From UBA3263 sp964554335 (GTDB taxonomy: Bacteria; Bacteroidota; Bacteroidia; Bacteroidales; Muribaculaceae), in contig CAZKOF010000032.1 in assembly GCA_964554335.1 (NCBI GenBank), positions 1 through 22,000 of the forward strand: 22,000 nt of DNA, read 5' to 3'. A program made the position numbers and the translations under genes. Positions 7,923 to 15,273 of the stretch are shown here, in pieces (the first letter of the stretch is position 1; each line of letters begins with the position of its first letter). Below the pieces are notes generated by a model. The model was not told where the DNA came from. It searched no databases and worked only from the letters and a program-made list of their open reading frames with translations.

Positions 7923-9359
7923 TCATAGGATCGGGGATAGAAGTCTGAGAAGCGACTCCGCTATTTTTTGACGCAAAGGACGCTTTTTCCAGGCAACACC
8001 GTGGATGCGGGTAGATTCTGCCTTATCGCTGAGAAATACCTTTTGCAGGCGACTGTTAACCTCCGGAGAATATATAATGAGATTGCCCTCGAAGTTATGC
8101 TCAAACGAGCGAAAATCAAAGTTCGCCGAGCCTACGGTAGAGAGGTCGTCGTCGATAATTATGAGTTTGCTATGGAGCATTCCCGACTCGAACAGGTAAA
8201 ATTTCACGCCGGATTTCAGCAACTCTGTGAAGTAGCTACGTGAGGCAAGTCCAAGCAGCAGGGAGTCGCTTCGGCGCGGCATCATTATACGGACGTCAAC
8301 TCCCGATAGCGCTGCATTTTGCAATGCCTTGATGAGATATTCCGGCGGAAGAAAATATGGGGTTTGAATCCATATGCGGCGAGATGCGGAGGAAATGGCC
8401 TGCAGGAAAAACTGGGACATGGAGTTCCATTGGCTCATGGGTCCGCCGGTTATGAGCTGTGCGCCCACGTTACCTGCCGGTGTCGGTACCGGAAAATCGT
8501 CGAGCAACTCGCGGCCCATGAAGTTCCAATCACGGGCAAAGGAGTAATGGAGAGCGGCAACTGCAGGACCGGAAACGCGCAAATGGCAATCGCGCCACAA
8601 TTCGAACTTCTTTCCGCCGTCGATATAACGGTCGGCAATGTTCATTCCGCCGATGTAGCCGACTCTACCATCGATAACAACCATTTTGCGGTGATTGCGC
8701 CAGTTAACTTTGGAGGCCAGCGGTATGAATGCCACTTTGAAGAAAGGAAAGGCTTCGACGCCGGCAGCACGAAGACGTTTGAAGAAAGTGCTATTGACAT
8801 GGAAAGAGCCTACATGATCATAGATTACCCTCACTTTCACTCCTTTACGGACTTTTGCGATGAGTATATCGGCAATTTCCGAGCCGATTTGGTCGTCTTC
8901 GAAAATATAGTATTGGATGTTGATGTAGTTCGATGCGCTGCGGAGGTCCCTTTTGAGCGCATTGAATTTTGAGGCGCCGTCTGAAAAGATTTCAAGTGCG
9001 TTATTGGTGTAGACAGGACTGCCGGCAAGGGCGGTTGCCAGTTTCGCGAGTTTGGATGTGCGTTCATTGAGGCAGCGCGGGTGCGTCAACTTTCCGGACG
9101 GAAGTTGCACGGCCCGGCGCAAACGGCGTTTGTTGCGCCGCGAAATCATATGCTTGTTCTTTATGTTGCGGCCAAAAAAGAAATAGAGAACAAGCCCGAC
9201 GGCCGGAAACAGAATGAGAACCGTAACCCAGGCCAAAGACTTGACCGGGTTACGGTTTTCACCGATAATGACGACTATGACGGTAATTATTGAGAGGACA
9301 TACGTCAGCGATAGCGTAACGTAGAGCCAGGTCTGATGTATGTGCTCCCAAAAATCCAT
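7923..9359 (-). CDS. cls: Cardiolipin synthase (phospholipase D family)
   Basis: A 478-residue membrane enzyme that joins phosphatidyl groups to form cardiolipin. Two N-terminal membrane helices (about 11-33 and 42-63) are followed by two phospholipase D modules. HKD motif 1 is HRKMVVIDGRVGYIGGMN with His223, Lys225, Asp230; HKD motif 2 is HSKLIIIDDDLSTVGSANFD with His396, Lys398, Asp403. Length and architecture match bacterial ClsA-type enzymes. An in-frame TTG at 9362 could add one residue, but the ATG at 9359 is the better start: it shares its A with the TGA stop of glyA (TGATG), giving direct coupling. It is the last gene of the minus-strand operon pyrB-pyrI-flavin reductase-glyA-cls, and it runs toward the lipoprotein gene ending at 7910. 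Confidence 0.94.
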   Translation of the reverse strand: MDFWEHIHQTWLYVTLSLTYVLSIITVIVVIIGENRNPVKSLAWVTVLILFPAVGLVLYFFFGRNIKNKHMISRRNKRRLRRAVQLPSGKLTHPRCLNERTSKLAKLATALAGSPVYTNNALEIFSDGASKFNALKRDLRSASNYINIQYYIFEDDQIGSEIADILIAKVRKGVKVRVIYDHVGSFHVNSTFFKRLRAAGVEAFPFFKVAFIPLASKVNWRNHRKMVVIDGRVGYIGGMNIADRYIDGGKKFELWRDCHLRVSGPAVAALHYSFARDWNFMGRELLDDFPVPTPAGNVGAQLITGGPMSQWNSMSQFFLQAISSASRRIWIQTPYFLPPEYLIKALQNAALSGVDVRIMMPRRSDSLLLGLASRSYFTELLKSGVKFYLFESGMLHSKLIIIDDDLSTVGSANFDFRSFEHNFEGNLIIYSPEVNSRLQKVFLSDKAESTRIHGVAWKKRPLRQKIAESLLRLLSPIL

Positions 9360-10639
9360 CAATATGCAAATATCGGATATTCGGCCATCATAGCGTTCAC
9401 TTTAGAGCGAACGCCGGCGATGACATCGTGATTGTCAACGTTTGAGAGTACAGTGTCGATTAACTCAACAATGGTTTCCATCTTATCCTCCTTGACGCCA
9501 CGGGTTGTGATTGCGGGGGTACCGAGACGGATACCGGAGGTCTGGAACGGAGAGCGGGAGTCGAACGGAACCATGTTTTTATTGGCTGTGATATCGGCTT
9601 CAACCAATGCTTTTTCGGCAACCTTGCCCGTCAGATCGGGGAATTTTGTGCGAAGGTCAATGAGAATGCAGTGGTTGTCGGTGCCACCGCTGATGAGTTT
9701 GTAGCCGCGGACAGAGAGGGCAGCTGCCATAGCTTTTGCATTCTTGCGCACCTGCTTGGCATACTCCTTGAAACTGTCGGTCAGAGCCTCGCCGAAAGCG
9801 ACCGCCTTCGCTGCAATGACGTGTTCGAGCGGGCCACCCTGAGCTCCGGGAAATACGGCGCTGTTGAGCAGTGCCGACATCATCTTGACTTCACCTTTGG
9901 GAGTGGTTTTCCCCCAAAGGTTGGGGAAATCCTTGCCCATGAGAATCAGGCCGCCACGCGGGCCTCGCAATGTCTTGTGGGTCGTGGATGTGACGATATG
10001 GGCATATTTCACGGGATTATCAAGTTCGCCTGCGGCGATGAGACCGGCGGGATGAGCCATGTCGATCATCAATATTGCTCCGATTTCGTCAGCCAGACGG
10101 CGCATACGTGCGTAATCCCATTCGCGGCAGTAGGCAGACGCACCTCCAACAATCAGTTTCGGACGTTCGCGGCGGGCGACCTCCTCCATTTGGTCATAAT
10201 CGATGAGACCGTCTTCTTCGCGGACGTTGTATTCCAGAGCCTTATACATCAGTCCGCTGAAATTGACGGGACTGCCGTGGCTGAGGTGACCGCCGTGGCT
10301 GAGGTTAAGACCGAGGAACTTGTCGCCGGGGTTCAAGCATGTCATGAAGACAGCCATGTTTGCCTGCGCGCCGGAGTGGGGCTGAACATTTGCGTACTCA
10401 GCGCCAAACAACTTGCATACGCGGTCGATAGCAACCTGTTCGGCTTTGTCAACAACCTCGCAGCCGCCATAGTAGCGATGACCGGGATAGCCTTCGGCAT
10501 ATTTGTTGGTCATACAGGAACCCATTGCCTGCATAACCTGATCGCTGACAAAATTTTCAGACGCAATCAGTTCAATGCCTTTGTGCTGGCGGATGTTTTC
10601 CTGTTCGATAATGTCAAAAATTTCTTTATCTCTTTCCAT
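9359..10639 (-). CDS. glyA: Serine hydroxymethyltransferase
   Basis: A 426-residue cytoplasmic PLP enzyme converting serine and tetrahydrofolate to glycine and 5,10-methylene-tetrahydrofolate, the main one-carbon source for thymidylate, purines and methionine. The PLP lysine is Lys222 in STTHKTLRGPRGG; the Asp that holds the pyridine nitrogen and its partner His are in DMAH (193-196); ELIASENF (23-30) and YAEGYPGHRYYGG (47-59) are intact. Full family length. It starts 17 nt after the flavin reductase gene and overlaps cls by one base, so it appears to be fourth in the operon. No promoter match was found directly upstream. A long open frame lies antisense to it and is treated as a shadow. Confidence 0.97.
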   Translation of the reverse strand: MERDKEIFDIIEQENIRQHKGIELIASENFVSDQVMQAMGSCMTNKYAEGYPGHRYYGGCEVVDKAEQVAIDRVCKLFGAEYANVQPHSGAQANMAVFMTCLNPGDKFLGLNLSHGGHLSHGSPVNFSGLMYKALEYNVREEDGLIDYDQMEEVARRERPKLIVGGASAYCREWDYARMRRLADEIGAILMIDMAHPAGLIAAGELDNPVKYAHIVTSTTHKTLRGPRGGLILMGKDFPNLWGKTTPKGEVKMMSALLNSAVFPGAQGGPLEHVIAAKAVAFGEALTDSFKEYAKQVRKNAKAMAAALSVRGYKLISGGTDNHCILIDLRTKFPDLTGKVAEKALVEADITANKNMVPFDSRSPFQTSGIRLGTPAITTRGVKEDKMETIVELIDTVLSNVDNHDVIAGVRSKVNAMMAEYPIFAY

Positions 10640-10656
10640 TTTAGCGTATTATGGGT

Positions 10657-11232
10657 TTATTGTTTTCTTTTCTTTTTCTCGACCGAGAAACCGAATTTGC
10701 CGAGCCTATGTCCGAGAGAGTAATAGCCACCATGTGCGTAGGCCATCAGGCCGGATGATGCCAGATCGAATGCTCCGGTTTCCGAATTGATGTATTGTGC
10801 GTCGGCAATAACATTGATGACTTCGGCAATAAACATATCATGAGAACCGAGCGGGATAATCGATTTCACGCGGCATTCTATGCTAAGCGGCGACTCTTCG
10901 ATGTAGGGGCTGCTGACCTTGATTCCCGGTTTGGGCGTCAGGCCGTTTTCAGCCCACTTGTCATGGTCACGGCCCGAGGTAACACCGCAACGGTCGGTAG
11001 CCGCGGCCATTGCTTCGGTGGTCAGGTTGAGCGTGAACTCCATGCTCTCTTTGATGATGTTATAAGAGTATCTTTCGGGACGCACGGAAATATAGAGCAT
11101 GGCGGGGTCGGAACATATTGTTCCTGTCCACGCCACAGTCAGCAGGTTGCTGTTGCCTACCGACGTTCCGCAGCTGACCAGCGCGGCTGGCAGCGGATAG
11201 ACCATCGTTCCCGGACGCCACTGCTGCTTCAT
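10657..11232 (-). CDS. Flavin reductase-like FMN-binding split-barrel protein
   Basis: A 191-residue protein of the flavoredoxin/flavin reductase-like family, binding FMN and probably acting as a cytoplasmic reductase or electron carrier; the physiological partner is unknown. Seen in the sequence: an N-terminal PGTMVYPLPAALVSCG strand pair, NLLTVAWTGTICSDPAMLY (29-47, the FMN-phosphate side of the barrel), VRPERYSYNIIKE, the helix with SGRDHDKW, and SIECRVKSIIPLGSHDMFIAEV. The C-terminus is lysine-rich (EKKKRKQ), reflecting a long purine run in the DNA. It overlaps pyrI by 4 nt (ATGA), so it is co-translated with the aspartate transcarbamoylase subunits. A link to dihydroorotate oxidation or another flavin step would be speculation. 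Confidence 0.88.
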   Translation of the reverse strand: MKQQWRPGTMVYPLPAALVSCGTSVGNSNLLTVAWTGTICSDPAMLYISVRPERYSYNIIKESMEFTLNLTTEAMAAATDRCGVTSGRDHDKWAENGLTPKPGIKVSSPYIEESPLSIECRVKSIIPLGSHDMFIAEVINVIADAQYINSETGAFDLASSGLMAYAHGGYYSLGHRLGKFGFSVEKKKRKQ

Positions 11233-11669
11233 CGGTGAATCTGGCCGCAGTAACTGCAGCGAATGGTTACGGGGTTACGGTCTACAACGATGAAGCGCGT
11301 TGCCATCGGTTCATTGTTTGTGATGCATTTGGGATTGTTACACCTGACAACGTTGACCAACGTATCGGGGAGCTCCACCCGCCGCTTATCGACAACCTCA
11401 TAGTTTTCAATAACATTGACGTTAGCCTCGGGTGCGAGCAGCGCAATGCGGTTCATGACTGCCTGCGGGAATGTGGTGTCGGCAACCTTGATAATGCCTT
11501 TCCGACCGAGTGTGCGGCTCGGCAGGTTGTTACCGATTGTCAGCTGACAATCGGAATTCTCTACCTGCAGCAGGCGGACAACTTCAAAGAGGACATCGGC
11601 AGGGATATGGTCAATGACCGTGCCGCTGCGAAGAGCGGCGACGGCGAGTTCTTTCTTTTCGGTATTCAT
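11229..11669 (-). CDS. pyrI: Aspartate carbamoyltransferase regulatory subunit
   Basis: A 146-residue regulatory chain that binds nucleotides and the catalytic PyrB trimers, giving allosteric control of the first committed step of pyrimidine synthesis. The N-terminal nucleotide-binding domain carries GTVIDHIPA (16-24) and NLPSRTLGRKGIIKV (48-62). The C-terminal zinc domain has the expected four cysteines: Cys110 and Cys115 (CNNPKC), Cys138 and Cys141 (CSYC). Length is close to the E. coli protein. It follows pyrB by 14 nt, the usual pyrBI order, and overlaps the flavin reductase gene. A perfect 22-bp palindrome lies inside the gene (11533-11554). Confidence 0.96.
   Translation of the reverse strand: MNTEKKELAVAALRSGTVIDHIPADVLFEVVRLLQVENSDCQLTIGNNLPSRTLGRKGIIKVADTTFPQAVMNRIALLAPEANVNVIENYEVVDKRRVELPDTLVNVVRCNNPKCITNNEPMATRFIVVDRNPVTIRCSYCGQIHR
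11533..11554. repeat. Perfect 22-bp palindrome inside pyrI
   Basis: Two 11-base arms with no spacer (one arm reads CCGATTGTCAG) form an exact palindrome over pyrI codons for about residues 39-46 (SDCQLTIG). As RNA it could fold into a hairpin of about 9 bp with a 4-nt loop on either strand. It is not followed by a T-tract. A function as operator or RNA structure is possible but unproven; the codons fully explain the bases as protein sequence. Confidence 0.6.
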
Positions 11670-11683
11670 AATCGGTTGATAGC

Positions 11684-12607
11684 TTATTCTACAGGAATGT
11701 CAATTCCAAGTGCGCGACATATGATTGCCTGACGGGCGAAAAGACCGTTTCCTGCCTGTTGGAAATAGTATGCCTTCGGATTGTCGTCAACATCGCGGTC
11801 AATTTCATTTACGCGTGGGAGCGGGTGAAGTATGCGCAGATTGGGACGCGAGGTCTCGAGCATCGCGTTACGAAGCGTGTAAAGGTCCTTTACCTTTTCA
11901 TATTCCATTATATCTGTAAATCGTTCGCGCTGCACGCGGGTCATGTAGATGATGTCGCTCGTGTCGATTACCGCTTGATTGAAATCGGTGTGCTCGGTAA
12001 ACGGAATATTGTTTTTCTCACAGAATGTGCGGTAAACTTCGGGCATGCGCAGTTCCTCGCAGGCCACAAAGCGGAACGTCGGGTTGAAGTGACGCATGGC
12101 CATCAGCAGTGAGTGCACCGTGCGCCCGTACTTGAGATCTCCGACCATTGTGATTGTCAGGTTCTCGAGAGTTCCTTGTGTCTTATATAGGGAATAGAGG
12201 TCGAGAAGCGTCTGTGACGGATGTTGGTTGGCACCGTCGCCGGCATTGACTATGGGGATGTCGGTTACCTCGGTGGCATATTGGGCTGCACCTTCGAGAT
12301 AGTGGCGCATCACAATCAGGTCGGCGTAGTTGCTGACCATCTTGATTGTGTCTTTCAGCGTCTCACCCTTTGATGTCGACGTGGCGGCAGGATCGGAGAA
12401 GCCTATGACGCGACCGCCGAGGCGCTGAACTGCGGTTTCAAAACTCAGTCGCGTGCGGGTTGACGGCTCGAAAAAGAGCGTTGCAACTACGCGGCCATCA
12501 AGAATATTACGGTTGGGGTTTTGCTCGAAATATTGCGCCTGGCGCAAAATCTTCAAAATCTCATCTTTCGAGAGATTATCAATGGATACGAGGCTTTTAT
12601 GTTCCAT
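11684..12607 (-). CDS. pyrB: Aspartate carbamoyltransferase catalytic subunit
   Basis: A 307-residue cytoplasmic enzyme forming N-carbamoyl-aspartate from carbamoyl phosphate and aspartate. The carbamoyl-phosphate loop is FFEPSTRTRLSFE (Ser49-Thr-Arg-Thr-Arg53); the mobile loop contributes STSKGETLKD with Lys80 and Lys85; HPSQTLLD (129-136), GDLKYGRTVHSL and HPLPR are all present. The frame remains open to 12790, but the ATG at 12607 (MEHKSLVSID) gives the normal family length, and the extra upstream residues would run through the promoter, so the longer version is rejected. It heads the minus-strand operon, with pyrI 14 nt downstream. Confidence 0.96.
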   Translation of the reverse strand: MEHKSLVSIDNLSKDEILKILRQAQYFEQNPNRNILDGRVVATLFFEPSTRTRLSFETAVQRLGGRVIGFSDPAATSTSKGETLKDTIKMVSNYADLIVMRHYLEGAAQYATEVTDIPIVNAGDGANQHPSQTLLDLYSLYKTQGTLENLTITMVGDLKYGRTVHSLLMAMRHFNPTFRFVACEELRMPEVYRTFCEKNNIPFTEHTDFNQAVIDTSDIIYMTRVQRERFTDIMEYEKVKDLYTLRNAMLETSRPNLRILHPLPRVNEIDRDVDDNPKAYYFQQAGNGLFARQAIICRALGIDIPVE

Positions 12608-12639
12608 AAGCAAGAAACAGGGAGCATTGAAAGTTTCTG

Positions 12640-12670
12640 CAAATTTAGGTAAAATCTGTGACTCTCGCAA
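12640..12670 (-). promoter_or_regulatory. Bacteroidetes-type promoter for pyrB operon
   Basis: On the minus strand: TTG (complement of 12668-12670), 20-nt spacer, then TAAATTTG (complement of 12640-12647). It fits the known -33/-7 consensus exactly and would place transcription start near 12633, about 25 nt before the pyrB ATG. No attenuator or pyrimidine-sensing hairpin is visible in this short leader. Confidence 0.68.
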
Positions 12671-12753
12671 TTTCCGCCGCTGAATTTCATTAAAGAATCG
12701 ACGGATTATTATCGTTGACCGAGTAAACCTGAAATGAAAAGTTGCGCAGAATT

Positions 12754-12783
12754 TTGCAGTTACAAGAAATTTAGTTAATTTTG
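12754..12783 (+). promoter_or_regulatory. Bacteroidetes-type promoter for the rprX/rprY-like pair
   Basis: TTG at 12754-12756, 19-nt spacer, TAATTTTG at 12776-12783. It diverges from the pyrB promoter, with the two TTG elements about 83 nt apart. The predicted leader to the kinase ATG at 12868 is about 75-80 nt, A/T-rich, and carries a tiny nine-codon frame at 12791-12820. Confidence 0.65.
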
Positions 12784-12867
12784 CACGCAAATGTTAAAAC
12801 AATGCGTTTTGATAATTTAAACAAAGCGGCCTCTTAAGTGTTAAAATATAAAGAGATTATATAGCAG

Positions 12868-14412
12868 ATGAAGAAATCCACAATCTGGTTCCTGACAATA
12901 ACGATGGTGCTCACGTTCATCGGACTCATATACATGCAGTTCATGTATATGAATAGCATGATACGTATGCGCAACGACCAGTTTGACGAAAACGTCAGTC
13001 ACTCTCTCTATGCCGTATCGGTCATGCTGGAACAACAGGAGGCCCGTCATTATCTCGAAGAGAATCTTGCCCAGATTGAGGATTTTACCGACGTAAACAC
13101 CCCGGAGTCGGGAGAGGGAGTGGCTATGAAGTTCACGACCCAGACCGGCATCAAAGGCAACTTGACTCTCGAAGGTTCACAGAGTCAGATTTCAAACATC
13201 AAGCTGAACACCCAGCCCATACAATTCCAGGGTGGCACATCAGCCAACAAGCTCCACGGTCAGTATCTTTATCAGCGCGGTCTGCTCGACGAGGTTATTC
13301 TCAAGATCATATCCCAGAGTTCCTCGCGCCCCATATCCCAACGAGCTGATTCCGTCATGGTGCGCAGTCTTCTTCAGGGAGAGTTCGCTAATAACGGAAT
13401 AGATATTCCCTTTGATTTCGCAGTTACCAACCGCTACCATAACGTCGTTTATCGCACCGGTGGCTTTCCGCTTGCATCGGCCAAAGTTCTGCGCGATAAT
13501 CCTGACGTTTACTCGATAGCTCTCTTTCCTTCCGACTCGGCCAACCGAATCAATTATCTGAGCGTCTACTTCCCGACAAAGCGCAATTATATTTTCTCAT
13601 CAGTGCGCTTTATGGTCCCCTCGATGCTCTTTGCGTTCATCATGCTGCTGATTTTCCTATATGCCATAATAACGGCATTCAAACAGAAGAAAATCAACGA
13701 GATGAAAACTGACTTCATCAATAACATGACCCACGAGCTTAAAACGCCTATCAGCTCCATCTCGCTTGCAGGCCAAATGCTTGCAGACCCCGCCGTGCGC
13801 AAAAGCGACATGATGATGAAGCATGTCACCGACGTGATAATTGAAGATACCAAGCGACTGCGCTTCCTGGTGGAGACCGTATTGCAGATGTCGCTCTACT
13901 ATCAGCAGCAACAAGTTCTCAATCTGACAGACGTCGACGCCAACAAAGCCATCGACACTATTGCCCATAACATCAAACTCAAAGTCGAGAAGTATGGCGG
14001 CAAACTGACAACGGATCTTGCAGCCAGCTCATCGCGGGTGGAAGTCGACGAGATGCACTTCACGAACGTCATATTCAATCTGCTTGACAATGCGGTGAAA
14101 TATCGCCGCAAGGATGTGCCGATGCTCCTGGAGATTTCAACGTCGAACCCCCACCCCGGCCGCCTGCAAATAGTAATCAAAGATAATGGCATCGGCATCA
14201 GGCGCGAAGATCTGTCGAAGATTTTCGAGAAATTCTATCGTGTGAACACCGGCAACCGTCACGACGTCAAAGGATTCGGCCTCGGCCTCGCCTACGTCAA
14301 AAAGATGGTTGGCGACTTCCGCGGTGAAATCAGTGTAGAATCGGACCTCGGACTGGGAACGACATTCACAATAACCCTGCCGCTGCTGACCGGAAATGAA
14401 CAACAAGAATAA
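12868..14412 (+). CDS. rprX: Sensor histidine kinase, RprX-like
   Basis: A 514-residue inner-membrane sensor kinase. TM1 is at about 7-29 and TM2 at about 248-269, enclosing a roughly 215-residue periplasmic sensor region with no family I recognise. The HisKA domain has phospho-acceptor His289 in NNMTHELKTPISS. The ATPase domain has the N box FNLLDNAVKY (Asn404, Asn408), G1 box DNGIGI (439-444), F box region FEKFYRV, and G2 box GFGLGLAY (469-476), ending in GTTFTITLPL. All catalytic residues are intact. The name rprX rests on architecture, length and the very RprY-like regulator encoded 26 nt downstream; this is recollection of the Bacteroides fragilis RprX/RprY system, not a search result. 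The ligand is unknown. Confidence 0.88.
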   Translation: MKKSTIWFLTITMVLTFIGLIYMQFMYMNSMIRMRNDQFDENVSHSLYAVSVMLEQQEARHYLEENLAQIEDFTDVNTPESGEGVAMKFTTQTGIKGNLTLEGSQSQISNIKLNTQPIQFQGGTSANKLHGQYLYQRGLLDEVILKIISQSSSRPISQRADSVMVRSLLQGEFANNGIDIPFDFAVTNRYHNVVYRTGGFPLASAKVLRDNPDVYSIALFPSDSANRINYLSVYFPTKRNYIFSSVRFMVPSMLFAFIMLLIFLYAIITAFKQKKINEMKTDFINNMTHELKTPISSISLAGQMLADPAVRKSDMMMKHVTDVIIEDTKRLRFLVETVLQMSLYYQQQQVLNLTDVDANKAIDTIAHNIKLKVEKYGGKLTTDLAASSSRVEVDEMHFTNVIFNLLDNAVKYRRKDVPMLLEISTSNPHPGRLQIVIKDNGIGIRREDLSKIFEKFYRVNTGNRHDVKGFGLGLAYVKKMVGDFRGEISVESDLGLGTTFTITLPLLTGNEQQE

Positions 14413-14438
14413 TATCAACCCTCATATACCAATTTATT

Positions 14439-15137
14439 ATGGAAGAAAAAACAAGAATTCTGCTCTGCGAAGATGACGAGAACCTCGGAATGCTTCTCCG
14501 CGAGTATCTGCAGGCAAAAGGATTTGCCGCAGACCTCTATCCCGACGGCGACCAGGGCTACAAAGCTTTCATCAAAGGCAAATATGACCTCTGCGTGCTT
14601 GACGTCATGATGCCTGAGAAAGACGGATTTCAGGTTGCACAGGAAATTCGTAACGTCAATGCCGAAGTACCCATTATATTCCTTTCTGCGCGTGCGTTGA
14701 AAGAAGATATATTCTCCGGTTTTAAAATCGGTGCTGATGATTACATAACCAAACCTTTCTCAATGGAAGAGCTGGTTTTCCGCATTGAGGCGATTTTGCG
14801 TCGTGTGCGTGGCAAGCGTGACAAGAATATCACAATGTATCAGCTCGGCAAGTTCATGTTCGACACTCAGAAACAGACGCTGATTCTCGGCGACAAGACG
14901 ACCAAGCTGACAACCAAGGAGAGCGAGTTGCTGACTCTCCTATGCAATCACGCCAATGAGATTCTTGAGCGCAACTATGCCCTGAAAACCATCTGGATTG
15001 ACGACAATTATTTCAACGCGCGCTCAATGGACGTCTATATCACAAAACTCCGCAAACATCTGCGCGAAGACCCCTCGATTGAAATCATCAATATCCACGG
15101 CAAAGGTTACAAGCTCATCGTTCCCGAAGCGAAGTGA
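14439..15137 (+). CDS. rprY: OmpR-family response regulator, RprY-like
   Basis: A 232-residue DNA-binding response regulator. The receiver domain (about 5-120) has the acidic pocket Glu11-Asp12-Asp13, phospho-acceptor Asp55 in VLDVMMPEKDG, the switch Ser83 (FLSA) and Lys105 in DDYITKPF. The C-terminal OmpR/PhoB winged helix (about 133-230) carries LTTKESELLTLLCNHANEI, the recognition-helix region RSMDVYITKLRKHL, and the wing IHGKGYKL. The N-terminus (ILLCEDDENLGMLLREYLQA) closely resembles what I recall of Bacteroides and Porphyromonas RprY. It is cotranscribed with the kinase gene and followed by an intrinsic terminator. Confidence 0.92.
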   Translation: MEEKTRILLCEDDENLGMLLREYLQAKGFAADLYPDGDQGYKAFIKGKYDLCVLDVMMPEKDGFQVAQEIRNVNAEVPIIFLSARALKEDIFSGFKIGADDYITKPFSMEELVFRIEAILRRVRGKRDKNITMYQLGKFMFDTQKQTLILGDKTTKLTTKESELLTLLCNHANEILERNYALKTIWIDDNYFNARSMDVYITKLRKHLREDPSIEIINIHGKGYKLIVPEAK

Positions 15138-15164
15138 CGTATAGAGCAATCACAATATCGTAGG

Positions 15165-15205
15165 ACCCCGCGATTTCAAATGAAGCCGCGGGGTTTGTTT
15201 TATTT
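15165..15205 (+). terminator. Rho-independent terminator after the response regulator gene
   Basis: Perfect 8-bp GC-rich stem: ACCCCGCG at 15165-15172 pairs with CGCGGGGT at 15187-15194. The 14-nt loop can itself pair three bases (TTC/GAA). It is followed at once by the T-rich tail TTTGTTTTATTT. The T-tract is only on the plus side, so it ends the kinase/regulator transcript rather than the converging transporter transcript. Confidence 0.88.
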
Positions 15206-15273
15206 AGTGTCCGGATATTCAGGCAAGCGCGTACTCGTCGACCCATACTGACATATGGAGCCGGGAGCGGAGT

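Noticed and set aside
8319..8972. A 217-codon open frame opposite the cardiolipin synthase gene
   Set aside because: Antisense to a well-supported gene, no domain, no promoter; treated as a shadow.
10274..10305. Two copies of a 14-base repeat (GCCGTGGCTGAGGT) in glyA
   Set aside because: It encodes the conserved LSHGGHLSHG segment of serine hydroxymethyltransferases, so protein sequence explains it.
9671..10723. A 350-codon open frame on the plus strand opposite glyA
   Set aside because: It is wholly antisense to a full-length, motif-complete glyA and shows no recognisable domain; such shadow frames are common opposite long genes with this codon use.
11684..12790. Longer pyrB starting at 12790
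   Set aside because: The extra 61 residues cover the pyrB promoter and have no family counterpart; ATG 12607 gives the normal length.
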